64,000 nucleotides of DNA from Fimbriimonadales bacterium (GTDB lineage: Bacteria > Armatimonadota > Fimbriimonadia > Fimbriimonadales > ATM1). The notes under the pieces were generated by a model. The model did no database searches. It had not been told where the DNA came from and was given only the letters and a program-made list of their open reading frames with translations. The stretch spans positions 1-64,000 of the forward strand of contig JAHCHL010000004.1 of NCBI GenBank assembly GCA_026129745.1, read 5' to 3'. The position numbers and the translations under genes are program-made. Numbering within the stretch: the stretch's first letter is position 1; each line of letters begins with the position of its first letter. Positions 1 through 8,022 of the stretch are shown here, piece by piece.

Positions 1-287
1 AGATAGAAAAACATAGGGTAGATCATGCCACCCGCCGGCGTAGGTGGCCGGGTTGCTGCGGGGGGGGGTGCGCCTGATGGGGGACTGGTCGATGTCGATG
101 ACCTTGTCGATGCTCTCGTGGCCTTCGATGCTGTCGTGCGCGGCCCAGGTGGTTCGGGTGCCGTAGACTTCGACCATGAGGCGTGGGAAGAGGGTTTCCT
201 TGACGAGGGTGGATTTGCCGCTGCCCGTCACCCAGGGGAATGGAGGCGTCTATGGAATGGAGGTTGGAGGAACTCGCGTTGGCTCTA
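1..287 (-). pseudogene. uvrA: uvrA fragment (excinuclease ABC subunit A), frame-disrupted, cut by window edge
   Basis: Reading the minus strand, positions about 235-1 encode [14 protein letters not shown], then [15 protein letters not shown] and SNPATYAGG. This matches the second Walker A region of UvrA and the following [17 protein letters not shown] block. Just upstream, in a different frame, [13 protein letters not shown] resembles the UvrA strand that precedes Walker A. The two parts do not join: a TAG lies in frame just 5' of the Walker A part and several residues of the usual IPLGxxxxVTGVSGSGK are missing. The RTP-RSNP junction carries an extra proline codon within a nine-G run (60-68). 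No start codon is present. Base composition is clearly richer in G+C than the neighbouring genes. It may be a remnant, a transferred fragment or a chimeric contig end. The homology is secure; the status is not. Confidence 0.72.
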
Positions 288-842
288 CTAGTTTCCAGAA
301 GCGCGATTACGAAGCAAGTAACGCCCAACGACCCATGCAACAAAAACGCCGCAGAGTGCGCCGGCTATCCAGCCCAGCATCACCTGCGACGGAAAGTGTG
401 CGCCAACGTAAACGCGCGACAAACCGGTGAGGAATGCGACGAGCGCCCACGGAAGACCCCACTTCCATCCGAGTTGAAACCAGAAGACAACCGCGACAGC
501 AGCCATGTTCGCCGAGTGCGCGCTGAATGTGCCGGAACTGGCGAGCAGATTGCCAAGTACGCGCACGTCATCGAGAATTGCAGCAGGGCGCGGCGCAAAG
601 TGGAGCCACTTCGCAAGATCGCAGATTTCGTTGGCCAGAACAACCGCAACGATCGAAGCAAGAACTGTGATGCGCGTCGAGCTTCGATAGAACAACAAGA
701 AAAGTCCAAGCGCGGCAAGCGCAATTCGCAAGAACCAGCCTTTGATGCCGAGGCTGAAAAACCAAAAGACCGGATCGAGCGCCGGCGATGCCCAGCCGCC
801 ATTGATCCAATGAAACAGAGCAACGTCCCAACCGCCCAGCAT
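288..842 (-). CDS. PAP2-family membrane phosphatase (undecaprenyl-diphosphatase-like)
   Basis: A 184-aa polytopic membrane protein with the three PAP2 signature regions: K-x6-RP (KWLHFAPRP), a serine-histidine motif (SAHSAN), and SRVYVGAHFPSQ, the SR-x5-H motif. The family dephosphorylates lipid pyrophosphates or phosphatidate at the outer face of the inner membrane, for example recycling undecaprenyl pyrophosphate for peptidoglycan synthesis. The last motif normally ends H-x3-D; here that position is Q, and PSGH is altered to FSAH, so activity may differ. The gene follows the histidine kinase gene by 5 bp on the same strand and was probably co-transcribed with it. Substrate is not predictable from sequence. 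Confidence 0.85.
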   Translation of the reverse strand: MLGGWDVALFHWINGGWASPALDPVFWFFSLGIKGWFLRIALAALGLFLLFYRSSTRITVLASIVAVVLANEICDLAKWLHFAPRPAAILDDVRVLGNLLASSGTFSAHSANMAAVAVVFWFQLGWKWGLPWALVAFLTGLSRVYVGAHFPSQVMLGWIAGALCGVFVAWVVGRYLLRNRASGN

Positions 843-847
843 CGCGC

Positions 848-2116
848 CTATCGATCACCCATTTGCATCGGAAGCCGAACCGTAAAGGTCGATCCAACGT
901 TCAGTTCGCTTTCGACTTCTACGGTTCCGCCGTGCGCGTTGACGATGTGCTTTACGATGGAAAGGCCAAGTCCCGTGCCGCCGGTTTCGCGCGAGCGAGC
1001 GCGATCGACACGATAGAACCTTTCGAAAATCCTAGGAACGTGTTCGCTCGCAATGCCGATGCCCGTGTCGGTGACTTTGAGAACTGCCTCTCCATCTTCC
1101 GTTGACAGCGTGACGCAGATTTTGCCTTGTTGCGTGTAGCGAACGGCGTTGCTCATGAGATTCTGTACCACTTGGACCAGTTGGCCTTCGTCTCCGTAGA
1201 GCAACAGGGTTTCGGGTGCGTCCAGTTCGAACTCGATTCCCTTCTCTTGAGCGCGAATGATGAAGTCTTGTGCGACGTAGCGAACGACATCGGCAAAATC
1301 GAGCGATTCGACGGCGGTCTTTTGCGATTCCGCAGACGAGAGGACGAGCAAATCTTCCGACAAGGCAGTCAGTCGATCGACCTCGAAAATGATCCTGCTG
1401 AGAAATCTATTGCGCGTTTCTTCTGGCAGTTCATCGTCTTGGAGAATTGTCTCCGCCATCGAGCGGATCGAAGCCATCGGGGTTCTGAGTTCGTGACTGG
1501 CATTGGCAACGAAGTCGGTACGGACTCGTTCAAGCCTTCGAAGCTCTGTAATGTCATTTGCGACGACAAAGAGCAGCTCGGGATCGTCGGCGGCAGGATA
1601 CGCTTTGGTTTCGACGATTCGTTCTTGAGGATGGCTAAGTTGGATCTCGGCCCGCACGAGCGCATCTTCTTGCGCGGCCTTGGCACCAAGCTGTTGAAGA
1701 TCGACGCTGAGTGAGACTTCAAGCAAGGTCCTGCCGACAAGGTCTTCAAAGTTGAAGAAACGTTTTGCAGACTCGTTCGCCCATCGAATCGTTCCGTCTT
1801 TGCCGCAGACGAACACGGGGGCATCGAGTCCGTCGGCAAGGTTTTGCATTCGGCGCTCCGCCGCTTCGATTTCATGGGTAAGAGAACGGAGTTCAGATTT
1901 CGCCGATCGAAGCTCCCGGATCCAATCCTGCGCGGCGTTTCGCATTCTTGAAAGAGCGCCGATCATCGCCAGGGAAGCGGCCAACGCTCCGATGCCAAGC
2001 CACCAAACGCTTCCTGGGAAAGCTCCGGTCAGGCTGAATGCCATTGCCGCCAGCAGAACGATAGCGGCGACGACCGCGACGAGCCACTGGGGTCGGAAAT
2101 CGGTGTGCTTGAGCAC
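848..2116 (-). CDS. PAS-domain sensor histidine kinase (PhoR-like)
   Basis: 422 aa. Two membrane helices (about residues 11-30 and 37-55) precede a short coiled segment, a PAS domain (about 90-190), a HisKA domain with phospho-acceptor His208 in ASHELRTP, and an HATPase_c domain with N box QNLMSNAVRYT, G1 box DTGIGIA, F box FERFYRVD and G2 box GGTGLGLSIVKH. It should autophosphorylate and phosphorylate a response regulator, but none is encoded in this window. The first in-frame start is GTG at 2116. This start and about ten codons lie inside a 52-bp palindromic repeat (2083-2134), so the N-terminal tail before the first helix is repeat-derived. It lies 15 bp downstream of the 701-aa secreted protein gene. 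Confidence 0.93.
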   Translation of the reverse strand: MLKHTDFRPQWLVAVVAAIVLLAAMAFSLTGAFPGSVWWLGIGALAASLAMIGALSRMRNAAQDWIRELRSAKSELRSLTHEIEAAERRMQNLADGLDAPVFVCGKDGTIRWANESAKRFFNFEDLVGRTLLEVSLSVDLQQLGAKAAQEDALVRAEIQLSHPQERIVETKAYPAADDPELLFVVANDITELRRLERVRTDFVANASHELRTPMASIRSMAETILQDDELPEETRNRFLSRIIFEVDRLTALSEDLLVLSSAESQKTAVESLDFADVVRYVAQDFIIRAQEKGIEFELDAPETLLLYGDEGQLVQVVQNLMSNAVRYTQQGKICVTLSTEDGEAVLKVTDTGIGIASEHVPRIFERFYRVDRARSRETGGTGLGLSIVKHIVNAHGGTVEVESELNVGSTFTVRLPMQMGDR

Positions 2117-2134
2117 GCGGGGATTCTGGCACTA
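2083..2134. repeat. 52-bp palindromic interspersed repeat, copy 1
   Basis: This copy matches 5776-5827 at 47 of 52 positions in the same orientation. The core forms a hairpin with arms GTGC/GCAC; the loop differs between copies (TTGA versus CTTA) while the arms are kept. On the minus strand it starts with TAGTGCCAGAATCCCC, so the TAG is the stop codon of the upstream 701-aa gene, and the GTG in the hairpin is the start of the histidine kinase. Confidence 0.8.
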
Positions 2135-4237
2135 TCGCTCGATTTGTCTGCGTATTTCGCTTGGCAAATCGGCGTACCTAAAGGGCCCACTTTGCACGAC
2201 GAATGCTCCCTCATAGACTATTTTCCATTCGACTCCAGGTCTAACCTCGATCACAAAAGTTGTCCGAGCCTGCGAACCAACAAAATACTCTCCCGTCAAT
2301 ACAACTGACGGGTGAGTCACGTCGCCGTAGGACGCGAAAGCAATTTGAAGTTCTTGGCGCACGTATTCAAGCGTGCGAGGCACGGACAGGAACCCATCGA
2401 GCGACTCGTATCGTATTGGGCGATTACTGACCAACGCCGTTTCATTCGCCGTGCGCGCCAGCAGTGCGGAGTCACTGTCGAATCCATTGGGCAACGCTTC
2501 CGACCCGGTAAGAAGAATATCAGGTATCTGAGCTTGGCTCCACTCACGGCTTCGTTCACATGCGCGAGCATGAAGCCCAATCAGATTGGCGGCGAAATCC
2601 TGTTGCTCGGGGCGCATCGCAGCAATGCGAAGCGGTTCACCGCGCTCAACAACCATCTGCCATTGCACGTCGTCGAGCGACCCTAACAGATAATAAGCCG
2701 AGCGAGGGTATGCACCGATGTTGCTTAGAGCGGTATGACCATTAGTTAGAGCCACAAAAACCGCGTAAGTCTCAGCTACCGAACTTATAAAAGCGCTTTG
2801 GCGTGCCTTGTAACAAAAAACTGAATAGTTCCGAAGGTGAGTCTCTTTCTCTACTAACGCTATCTGAACGAATTGCTTGAGTGCAGGACGTGGAACCCGA
2901 GCCATTTCGGCTCGAATGGCATTTTTCGGTCTGATCAGCAGCCAACCGTTCTCCAAAGAGATTTGATGGTCTTTGCTCAATAGGTTTGTAAAAGCAAGGA
3001 GGAGAATCTCCCCATTTCGAATTACTGCGAACATATCATCGTTCAACTCATCGCTAACGCATGCTGCCAAGTTGACACCAAGTTCCTTGGCAAGACCCAA
3101 AAGTGCATCCGTCACCGAGTAAGACAGCGGATCGTATTTTTCGGGATCAGACATAGCTTTACGTAACAATTCGCTGGGATTCGCAAAGTTGGAGAGCAGC
3201 GTTTGCCATTTTCCCAAACGACCTAGTGGCAACAGTTGATTGAATTCAGCCGACAATGAAGAAAGCGGGGCGGTTGCTGAGGCTTGCAAACTCAATGGAC
3301 TATCATCAACGGAGGGTTGATCCAACGGTATCGTAACCCCTGCAACCGAGATGATTTCTCCAGAGGGAGCATAGACCGCCAGCTCACAAACCAGGCTCTC
3401 CGTCACTTTAAGAAAGAGGTTGATTTTATCAATGCCGAATGACGCTCTCTTGGCTTCCGAAAGAAGTCGAACAGCCCATGGACGCACCTCCTCATCGCTG
3501 TAAAGCTCCGAAGGAAATGATTCGATGAGAGTTCGCTGTGATTTCAAATAGCTATCGAGGAGTGGCTGTCGCTCTAGTTCCAACTTTCGTTGCGATCGCG
3601 TTGGACTAGATGAGTAGACGACCGTTCGTCCATACGGCAGCTGTGATAGCTCATCAGGCCCTACCTCTAGTAGGAGGCGGCCCAACAGTACCCTCGCTGC
3701 GGAAGTGATTTGTGGATTGAAGCTGGCTGAGGGGCTGTAGGATGGATTTCGCAGATCAATCCCAAGCTGGCGCAGCGATGCAATTGTCGCATGAGCAGTC
3801 GCTTCAGCATCGGAATGTTTCCCGATGAACTCGCGTTCACATTCAAGAGACTTTGAGATCACGGAGCGAATCTGGCGTTTATCCGCTTCCTCCAGTTCCT
3901 TCTGGCGGTCAGACGGCCGCACAATACGTTCATCGCTTGCTTGCCAATCAGAGTTAAGGATGTATGCAATGTTGCTTAACAGTTCGTTGGCGGGAGCACT
4001 CGAGCACTTGACGACGATCACTTCGTTTCCAAGGCGACCAGGGCAACGAGCCTTTATGCCAACACCTGATTCAAGTTCTGAGAGGAAAGTAGTCACGGTC
4101 GAGGCGCGAGTCTCTACCGTGACTGTTGCGGGGGGCTGTGCCAAAGCAGACCCACAGATGCCGAATGCAGCCATCGCTGGCCACAAGTTCCATTGCCGTA
4201 TCGCAAGCAACGGCGAAGTTCGCTGTGGTCGAATCAC
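2132..4237 (-). CDS. Secreted protein of unknown function with possible STN-like N-terminal domain
   Basis: 701 aa with a signal peptide ending near SALAQP (about residue 34). The next segment, TVTVETRASTVTTFLSELE followed by GVGIKARCPG and ELLSNIAYILNSDW, has the strand-helix pattern of the STN domain found at the N termini of secretins and TonB receptors; this is weak similarity. The rest is a long soluble mixed alpha/beta chain with no motif I recognise. Its stop codon lies in the 52-bp repeat, 15 bp before the histidine kinase start, which suggests co-transcription with a sensor kinase. Function unknown. Confidence 0.8.
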   Translation of the reverse strand: MIRPQRTSPLLAIRQWNLWPAMAAFGICGSALAQPPATVTVETRASTVTTFLSELESGVGIKARCPGRLGNEVIVVKCSSAPANELLSNIAYILNSDWQASDERIVRPSDRQKELEEADKRQIRSVISKSLECEREFIGKHSDAEATAHATIASLRQLGIDLRNPSYSPSASFNPQITSAARVLLGRLLLEVGPDELSQLPYGRTVVYSSSPTRSQRKLELERQPLLDSYLKSQRTLIESFPSELYSDEEVRPWAVRLLSEAKRASFGIDKINLFLKVTESLVCELAVYAPSGEIISVAGVTIPLDQPSVDDSPLSLQASATAPLSSLSAEFNQLLPLGRLGKWQTLLSNFANPSELLRKAMSDPEKYDPLSYSVTDALLGLAKELGVNLAACVSDELNDDMFAVIRNGEILLLAFTNLLSKDHQISLENGWLLIRPKNAIRAEMARVPRPALKQFVQIALVEKETHLRNYSVFCYKARQSAFISSVAETYAVFVALTNGHTALSNIGAYPRSAYYLLGSLDDVQWQMVVERGEPLRIAAMRPEQQDFAANLIGLHARACERSREWSQAQIPDILLTGSEALPNGFDSDSALLARTANETALVSNRPIRYESLDGFLSVPRTLEYVRQELQIAFASYGDVTHPSVVLTGEYFVGSQARTTFVIEVRPGVEWKIVYEGAFVVQSGPFRYADLPSEIRRQIER

Positions 4238-4277
4238 TTTACACCGTTCTCCATCAGGCTACTGTCCGACAATCAGC

Positions 4278-4511
4278 TTAATGCGCTACACAAGCGCAAC
4301 CTTGACCAGATGTTTGGCTACAAGGCGTGACCTCAGAGCAGCAGTGGTTCACACACCTAAACGGGTTCAACTTTTTCTCACAACATGGGTCGATTGGCCG
4401 TTCCCCGCCCTGCAATGAGTAGATTGGAGCGGCAAGGAATCCGCCCAAGCAGACAATCGCAACCCACGATAGCATTTTGTGAGCACGATTCTTGTTTCTT
4501 GCGTGTTGCAT
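4278..4511 (-). CDS. Small exported Cys-rich peptide
   Basis: 77 aa. A positively charged N terminus and a hydrophobic segment (MLSWVAIVCLGGFLAAPIYS) form a signal peptide or anchor. The remaining ~40 residues carry eight cysteines, including CCEKK, NHCCSE, TPCSQ and GQGCACVAH, an even number suited to four disulfides. The start ATG is 4 bp after the stop codon of the VKOR-DsbA gene, so translation is probably coupled. The arrangement suggests, by inference, that this peptide is a client of that disulfide-forming system. A toxin, bacteriocin-like or structural role is possible; no family recognised. Confidence 0.7.
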   Translation of the reverse strand: MQHARNKNRAHKMLSWVAIVCLGGFLAAPIYSLQGGERPIDPCCEKKLNPFRCVNHCCSEVTPCSQTSGQGCACVAH

Positions 4512-4515
4512 ATGT

Positions 4516-5669
4516 TTACTTCTGTTTTTTTATTGATTGGCGAGAGTGCGAGCTTGAAGAAGGAAGAGTGCCCTGTGGGTTCCGATCCCGCTTAAGCTCG
4601 ACTTCCAGAGTTTCGGGCGACACAACGTCACGCTTGCTATCACCTGGATAAACCAAGATAATCATCGGCGTGCCCGGCAAGTCGAGCTGACGGGCGACGG
4701 CCAAGTCACGTGTCAATCTAGACTCAGCCATTGCGACGCCACCTTTTCGGTGCCTGGCTCGTTCGTCGTTATTGGATCGAACTTCTGAAAGGATGCTTTG
4801 GTAGCCAGCCAACTCTCTCGGTCGCTCAACCGCGCATCGGCCGAGAAACTTCCAAAATGAGTCGTCGTCGAGCGTCTCAATGAGCCGAGCCACCAGTGCA
4901 GAAGGGGAGTCGTTGCGAAGAGGAAAGTGACGATAGACGAGCCTGAGGTTCTCGTAAGTTTGGCACAGGCTCATCAATTGCGGAACCGCCTGGTGGCAGG
5001 CCCCGCAACCGAGGTCGGAGAAAACGATCGCCGTAAATTCCGCGTTCGCAGAGCCCAACGTCCGGCTATCCTGCGGCGCGAGGTCCGAGAAACTGATTTT
5101 CGCAAGCGCTTCACGATCCAGATCTAGCACGGTCTCTTGTGGCAACAATATGCCCTGTACTATCGAGCCCGAAACCGCTATTGTGGCAATCGAGGACATA
5201 AAGACAACGGCTTTCTTGGGCTCCTGGGGGGGGGGGGCGAGTTTTCCAGGCGTGCCTGAATCGTATGGCAAAGGAAAATCAAGCAGAACAAGACTCCCGA
5301 TGCCAAGCACCAGCTACAGAGTAGTTTGAGATCGACGACAGCGAAACCTGTCAACCACAGACTTACAAACGTCCCAACCGCTGAGAACCCGTACCCCGCA
5401 ATGAACAGCAGTCGGCGAGGCGCCCCCGGACCTTTGGTAGATCTAACTCCGATGATCAGAGCCAAGGTTACGAAAGCCGCCAGGCCGAAGACCGCGACGG
5501 GTACCCCAAACCATTTCGCACTTGGGTGATAGGCGAGTTCATTGCAGCCCGACCCAACGCCGCAAGGAACAATCGCCCGCCGAACGTGGGCAAACGAAAG
5601 CACTCCCGCCACGTAGACTCCCGTCGCTGCGAGCAAGAACTGATGCCGATCGTTAACCAAGTTCGCCAA
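4516..5669 (-). CDS. VKOR-DsbA fusion (disulfide bond oxidase), frame interrupted at a G12 tract
   Basis: Two overlapping frames together encode one protein of about 384 aa. The first part (TTG start, 5669) is a VKOR membrane domain with loop cysteines (PCGVGSGC), a Ser and FGVPVA motif, four or so helices, and the quinone-proximal CSWC motif. The second part is a DsbA/thioredoxin-like domain with CGAC in DLGCGACHQ and a cis-proline region LPGTPMI. The VKOR frame leaves the DsbA frame inside a 12-nt C tract (plus strand G, 5226-5237); 13 or 10 residues in the tract would fuse them. VKOR passes electrons to quinone and reoxidises the periplasmic thioredoxin domain. As written, the VKOR part ends 16 codons past the tract, and the DsbA part could only start internally. 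Downstream is a Cys-rich peptide gene. Confidence 0.85.
5226..5237. repeat. G12 homopolymer at the VKOR/DsbA frame switch
   Basis: Twelve consecutive G on the plus strand. In the minus-strand gene this is four proline codons in the linker between the VKOR and DsbA domains. A length of 13 (or 10) joins both domains in one frame; 12 does not. Confidence 0.9.
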
Positions 5670-5775
5670 CTGATCCGCCCATATCTCTGAACCCTAACTT
5701 CATCAAGCCGGGGCCAACAGGCAATATTGTACCACCTCCTGGGAGCACATGCATACGGTGCTCGGCCAGCAGCAG

Positions 5776-5827
5776 GCCACTGGGGTCTTAGATCGGTGTG
5801 CCTTAGCACGCGGGGATTCTGGCACTA
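5776..5827. repeat. 52-bp palindromic interspersed repeat, copy 2
   Basis: Second copy of the repeat at 2083-2134 (47/52 identical, same orientation), in the 204-bp gap between hslV (plus) and the VKOR gene (minus). The same GTG-start reading frame exists here (encoding LRHTDLRPQW after the start) but it runs into unrelated sequence overlapping the VKOR gene, so it is not a gene. Nothing else was recognised in this gap. Confidence 0.8.
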
Positions 5828-5873
5828 ACCAGGTGCACTCCCGTGTCGCGAGCGTATCGGTAAACTCCTTTCG

Positions 5874-6410
5874 ATGATTCGTTCGACGACAGTAATCGGC
5901 GTGATGCGTGATGGGAAGGTTGCGGTTGGCGCCGACGGGCAGGTCACGCTTGGCGACCAGGGTGTGGCGATCAAGCATACGGCGAAGAAGGTTCGCAGAA
6001 TTGGGCCGGGAGGGAACGTAATCGCGGGTTTTGCCGGGAGCGTTGCAGACGCCCAAGCTCTGACAGAGAGATTCGAAAAGAAGCTCGAGCAGTATTCCGG
6101 CAACGTGCGCCGCGCGGCTGTCGAATTTGCGAAGGATTGGCGGACCGACAAGATTCTCCGGCAACTGAATGCGATGATGATCGTCGCGTCGTCGGATGCG
6201 CTGTTGCTGGTCTCGGGAGATGGAAACGTGATCGAGCCGGACGAAGGGGTTGCAGGGATCGGGTCAGGTGGCCCGTTTGCTCTGGCTGCTGCTCGTGCGC
6301 TGATGGCTCACACGACTTTGTCTGTCGAAGAGATTGCGCGAGAGGCGCTTTTGATCTCGGCGGATATCTGTGTTTATTCGAACGACAAGATTAATGTTGA
6401 GACGATCTGA
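5874..6410 (+). CDS. hslV: ATP-dependent protease proteolytic subunit HslV
   Basis: 178 aa, the usual HslV length. The N terminus STTVIGV, then [15 protein letters not shown] and [10 protein letters not shown], is the HslV signature; maturation would expose Thr5 or Thr6 as the catalytic nucleophile. HslV forms a double hexamer that degrades unfolded cytoplasmic proteins when capped by the ATPase HslU. The C-terminal part has [14 protein letters not shown] as in the family. No hslU is in the window, unlike the common hslVU operon. No strong Shine-Dalgarno sequence is seen before the ATG. Confidence 0.95.
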   Translation: MIRSTTVIGVMRDGKVAVGADGQVTLGDQGVAIKHTAKKVRRIGPGGNVIAGFAGSVADAQALTERFEKKLEQYSGNVRRAAVEFAKDWRTDKILRQLNAMMIVASSDALLLVSGDGNVIEPDEGVAGIGSGGPFALAAARALMAHTTLSVEEIAREALLISADICVYSNDKINVETI

Positions 6411-6455
6411 GGGCGATCTGTACTCGACAGTCCATCGTGGTTGGACATCGACGGC

Positions 6456-6749
6456 CTACGCGCTGGCCCACTCAGGGAGGGCGAGGGCATCGGCGACAAC
6501 CCCGACGTACCAGTGCTCGACATCGTGTGGCCCGAGGGGGACTTCGTGCCAGTCGTATTGGTAGCCTGTGATCAGTCCTTCTTCGAGCAGGCGCTCGGCG
6601 AGTTTGTACTTGGGTAGCCAGACCTCCTTGACCACTGGGTACATGTGAGACGGCATCGGTTCGAGCATGTGCCTGTAGTCATCGCTAACGTCCACGATGG
6701 TGATCTTCGCCATGTTGTGCTTCCACAATTCGCCGTCGATTTCCGCCAT
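6456..6749 (-). CDS. Small conserved-looking hypothetical protein
   Basis: 97 aa from the ATG at 6749, which is preceded by a good ribosome binding site (GGAGGTG, 4 nt before the ATG); a longer in-frame start exists at 6806 but has no comparable site. Acidic, soluble, rich in aromatic residues (WKHNMAK, HMYPVVKEVWLP, YQYDWHEVP, EHWYVGVV). No family recognised and no membrane segment. It is convergent with hslV. Confidence 0.65.
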   Translation of the reverse strand: MAEIDGELWKHNMAKITIVDVSDDYRHMLEPMPSHMYPVVKEVWLPKYKLAERLLEEGLITGYQYDWHEVPLGPHDVEHWYVGVVADALALPEWASA

Positions 6750-6865
6750 GAGCACCTCCGTATGCTGCTTCCGATTGAAGGGACGAAACGGAGGTTCGGA
6801 AGGCATCGCAGAGAGCGGGCGTTTGCGATGAAATTCATGATTAGCCTTGGGTTGATCTATGAGCC

Positions 6866-6895
6866 TTGACTCATAAATGTAGCTTATGCTACACT
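6866..6895 (+). promoter_or_regulatory. Candidate promoter with inverted-repeat operator
   Basis: TTGACT (6866-6871) and TACACT (6890-6895) are spaced by 18 bp. The inverted repeat GTAGC-TTAT-GCTAC (6879-6892) overlaps the spacer and the -10 box, the usual place for a repressor site. The start codon of the cytochrome c barrel gene follows at 6909, leaving a very short leader. Confidence 0.45.
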
Positions 6896-6908
6896 AGCCT
6901 CTCATAAG

Positions 6909-8018
6909 ATGATGGTGAAGTGGCTAATCTTGATTGTCATATGTGGCCTTTTCGGCGAGATCTTGGCGATACCGCAGTTTGCCCGCGAATACAAGATGGC
7001 GTGCGCCAATTGCCACACCCAGCCACCAAAGCTAAACCTTCGCGGGCAACGGTTTGCTGACTCCAACTACCAATCAACGAAGTTGAAGGAAGGCGAGGCC
7101 GAAGCGATCGCGCTCTGGGTGAGCGGGATGGCGCAGACGGTGTCCTCAAGTCCGGAGACGATTCGCACCACACCGAATAGGGTCGAATTCATTTCCGCTG
7201 GACGCGTCGGAACTTTCGCTTATTTTGTGGAGTGGCGCGCTGTGAGCAGGGAGGTTTTGCCTACCGGTTTGATTCGTGATCGCAGCGGACGATTCGAAGA
7301 CTTATTCTTGATTTATGAAATGGATTCCAACACCGAGTTTCAAATTGGGCAATTTCGCGCACTTTCGCAAATTGACGTTTCAAGAAGACTGAACCTCGCA
7401 GAACCGACGGCCTTCGCAACATCGCTTGCTGGGCCGGGTGGCCCGAATTCTCGGATGACTTCCTTGCGCGGTTTTTCATTGTCAGGGCGTTCACCATCAG
7501 CGCGCGTCTCACGCAAAATCGGTGATGACGAGAATCTGGTACTGACAATTCCGTTTCCTGGAGAATTCAGCGTACCTGTGACGAACGAAGCGCGTTCGAC
7601 GGCGAGTTTCGAGTTCGAATCAACGCCAAAGGGAGTGTTCCTCGAGGTATTCAGCCGACGCGAATTGAAATCGCTGGGAGCTCATGCGTTCATCGGGAGC
7701 AATCAACGATATTTGATCGGAACTGCAGGACAATACGATTGCGGAAATCTGTTTTTCGAGGGCGGTGTATCGTTCGCTTCGGCGGCTGGCGATTCCGAGT
7801 TTCGAATGAGCGCAGGCGTTGAATGGATTCCACATTTCACGGCTGCCTTTGGCGCAAGGCTCGATTATCGGGACGCTCCAGGATTCAAGCCAATACTCAA
7901 TCCGTACGCAAGCTTCTGCCTGCCGTTCGGCGAAACTGCAATGAAGCTGATCGTTGAGGGCAGGTTTCAGCAGAAGCGATATCCGCAGTTTTTGCTGGAG
8001 TTAAGTTGGATGTTTTAG
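6909..8018 (+). CDS. Exported cytochrome c-type protein with predicted outer-membrane barrel
   Basis: 369 aa. A signal peptide (WLILIVICGLFGEILA) is followed by one heme-binding CANCH motif (Cys32, Cys35, His36) in an ACANCHTQPPKLN context. The remaining ~310 residues alternate polar and hydrophobic residues with many aromatic strand ends, finishing in LLELSWMF with a terminal Phe, as in outer-membrane beta barrels. By inference it may carry electrons at or across the outer membrane, or the motif may only be a covalent heme anchor. ATG ATG at 6909/6912 leaves the exact start open. It is convergent with a second cytochrome c protein gene, 4 bp away. Confidence 0.8.
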   Translation: MMVKWLILIVICGLFGEILAIPQFAREYKMACANCHTQPPKLNLRGQRFADSNYQSTKLKEGEAEAIALWVSGMAQTVSSSPETIRTTPNRVEFISAGRVGTFAYFVEWRAVSREVLPTGLIRDRSGRFEDLFLIYEMDSNTEFQIGQFRALSQIDVSRRLNLAEPTAFATSLAGPGGPNSRMTSLRGFSLSGRSPSARVSRKIGDDENLVLTIPFPGEFSVPVTNEARSTASFEFESTPKGVFLEVFSRRELKSLGAHAFIGSNQRYLIGTAGQYDCGNLFFEGGVSFASAAGDSEFRMSAGVEWIPHFTAAFGARLDYRDAPGFKPILNPYASFCLPFGETAMKLIVEGRFQQKRYPQFLLELSWMF

Positions 8019-8022
8019 TTGA

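Noticed and set aside
240-1016. 258-codon plus-strand frame over the PAP2 and kinase genes
   Set aside because: Antisense to two clearly recognised genes, Arg/Lys-rich and without domain pattern.
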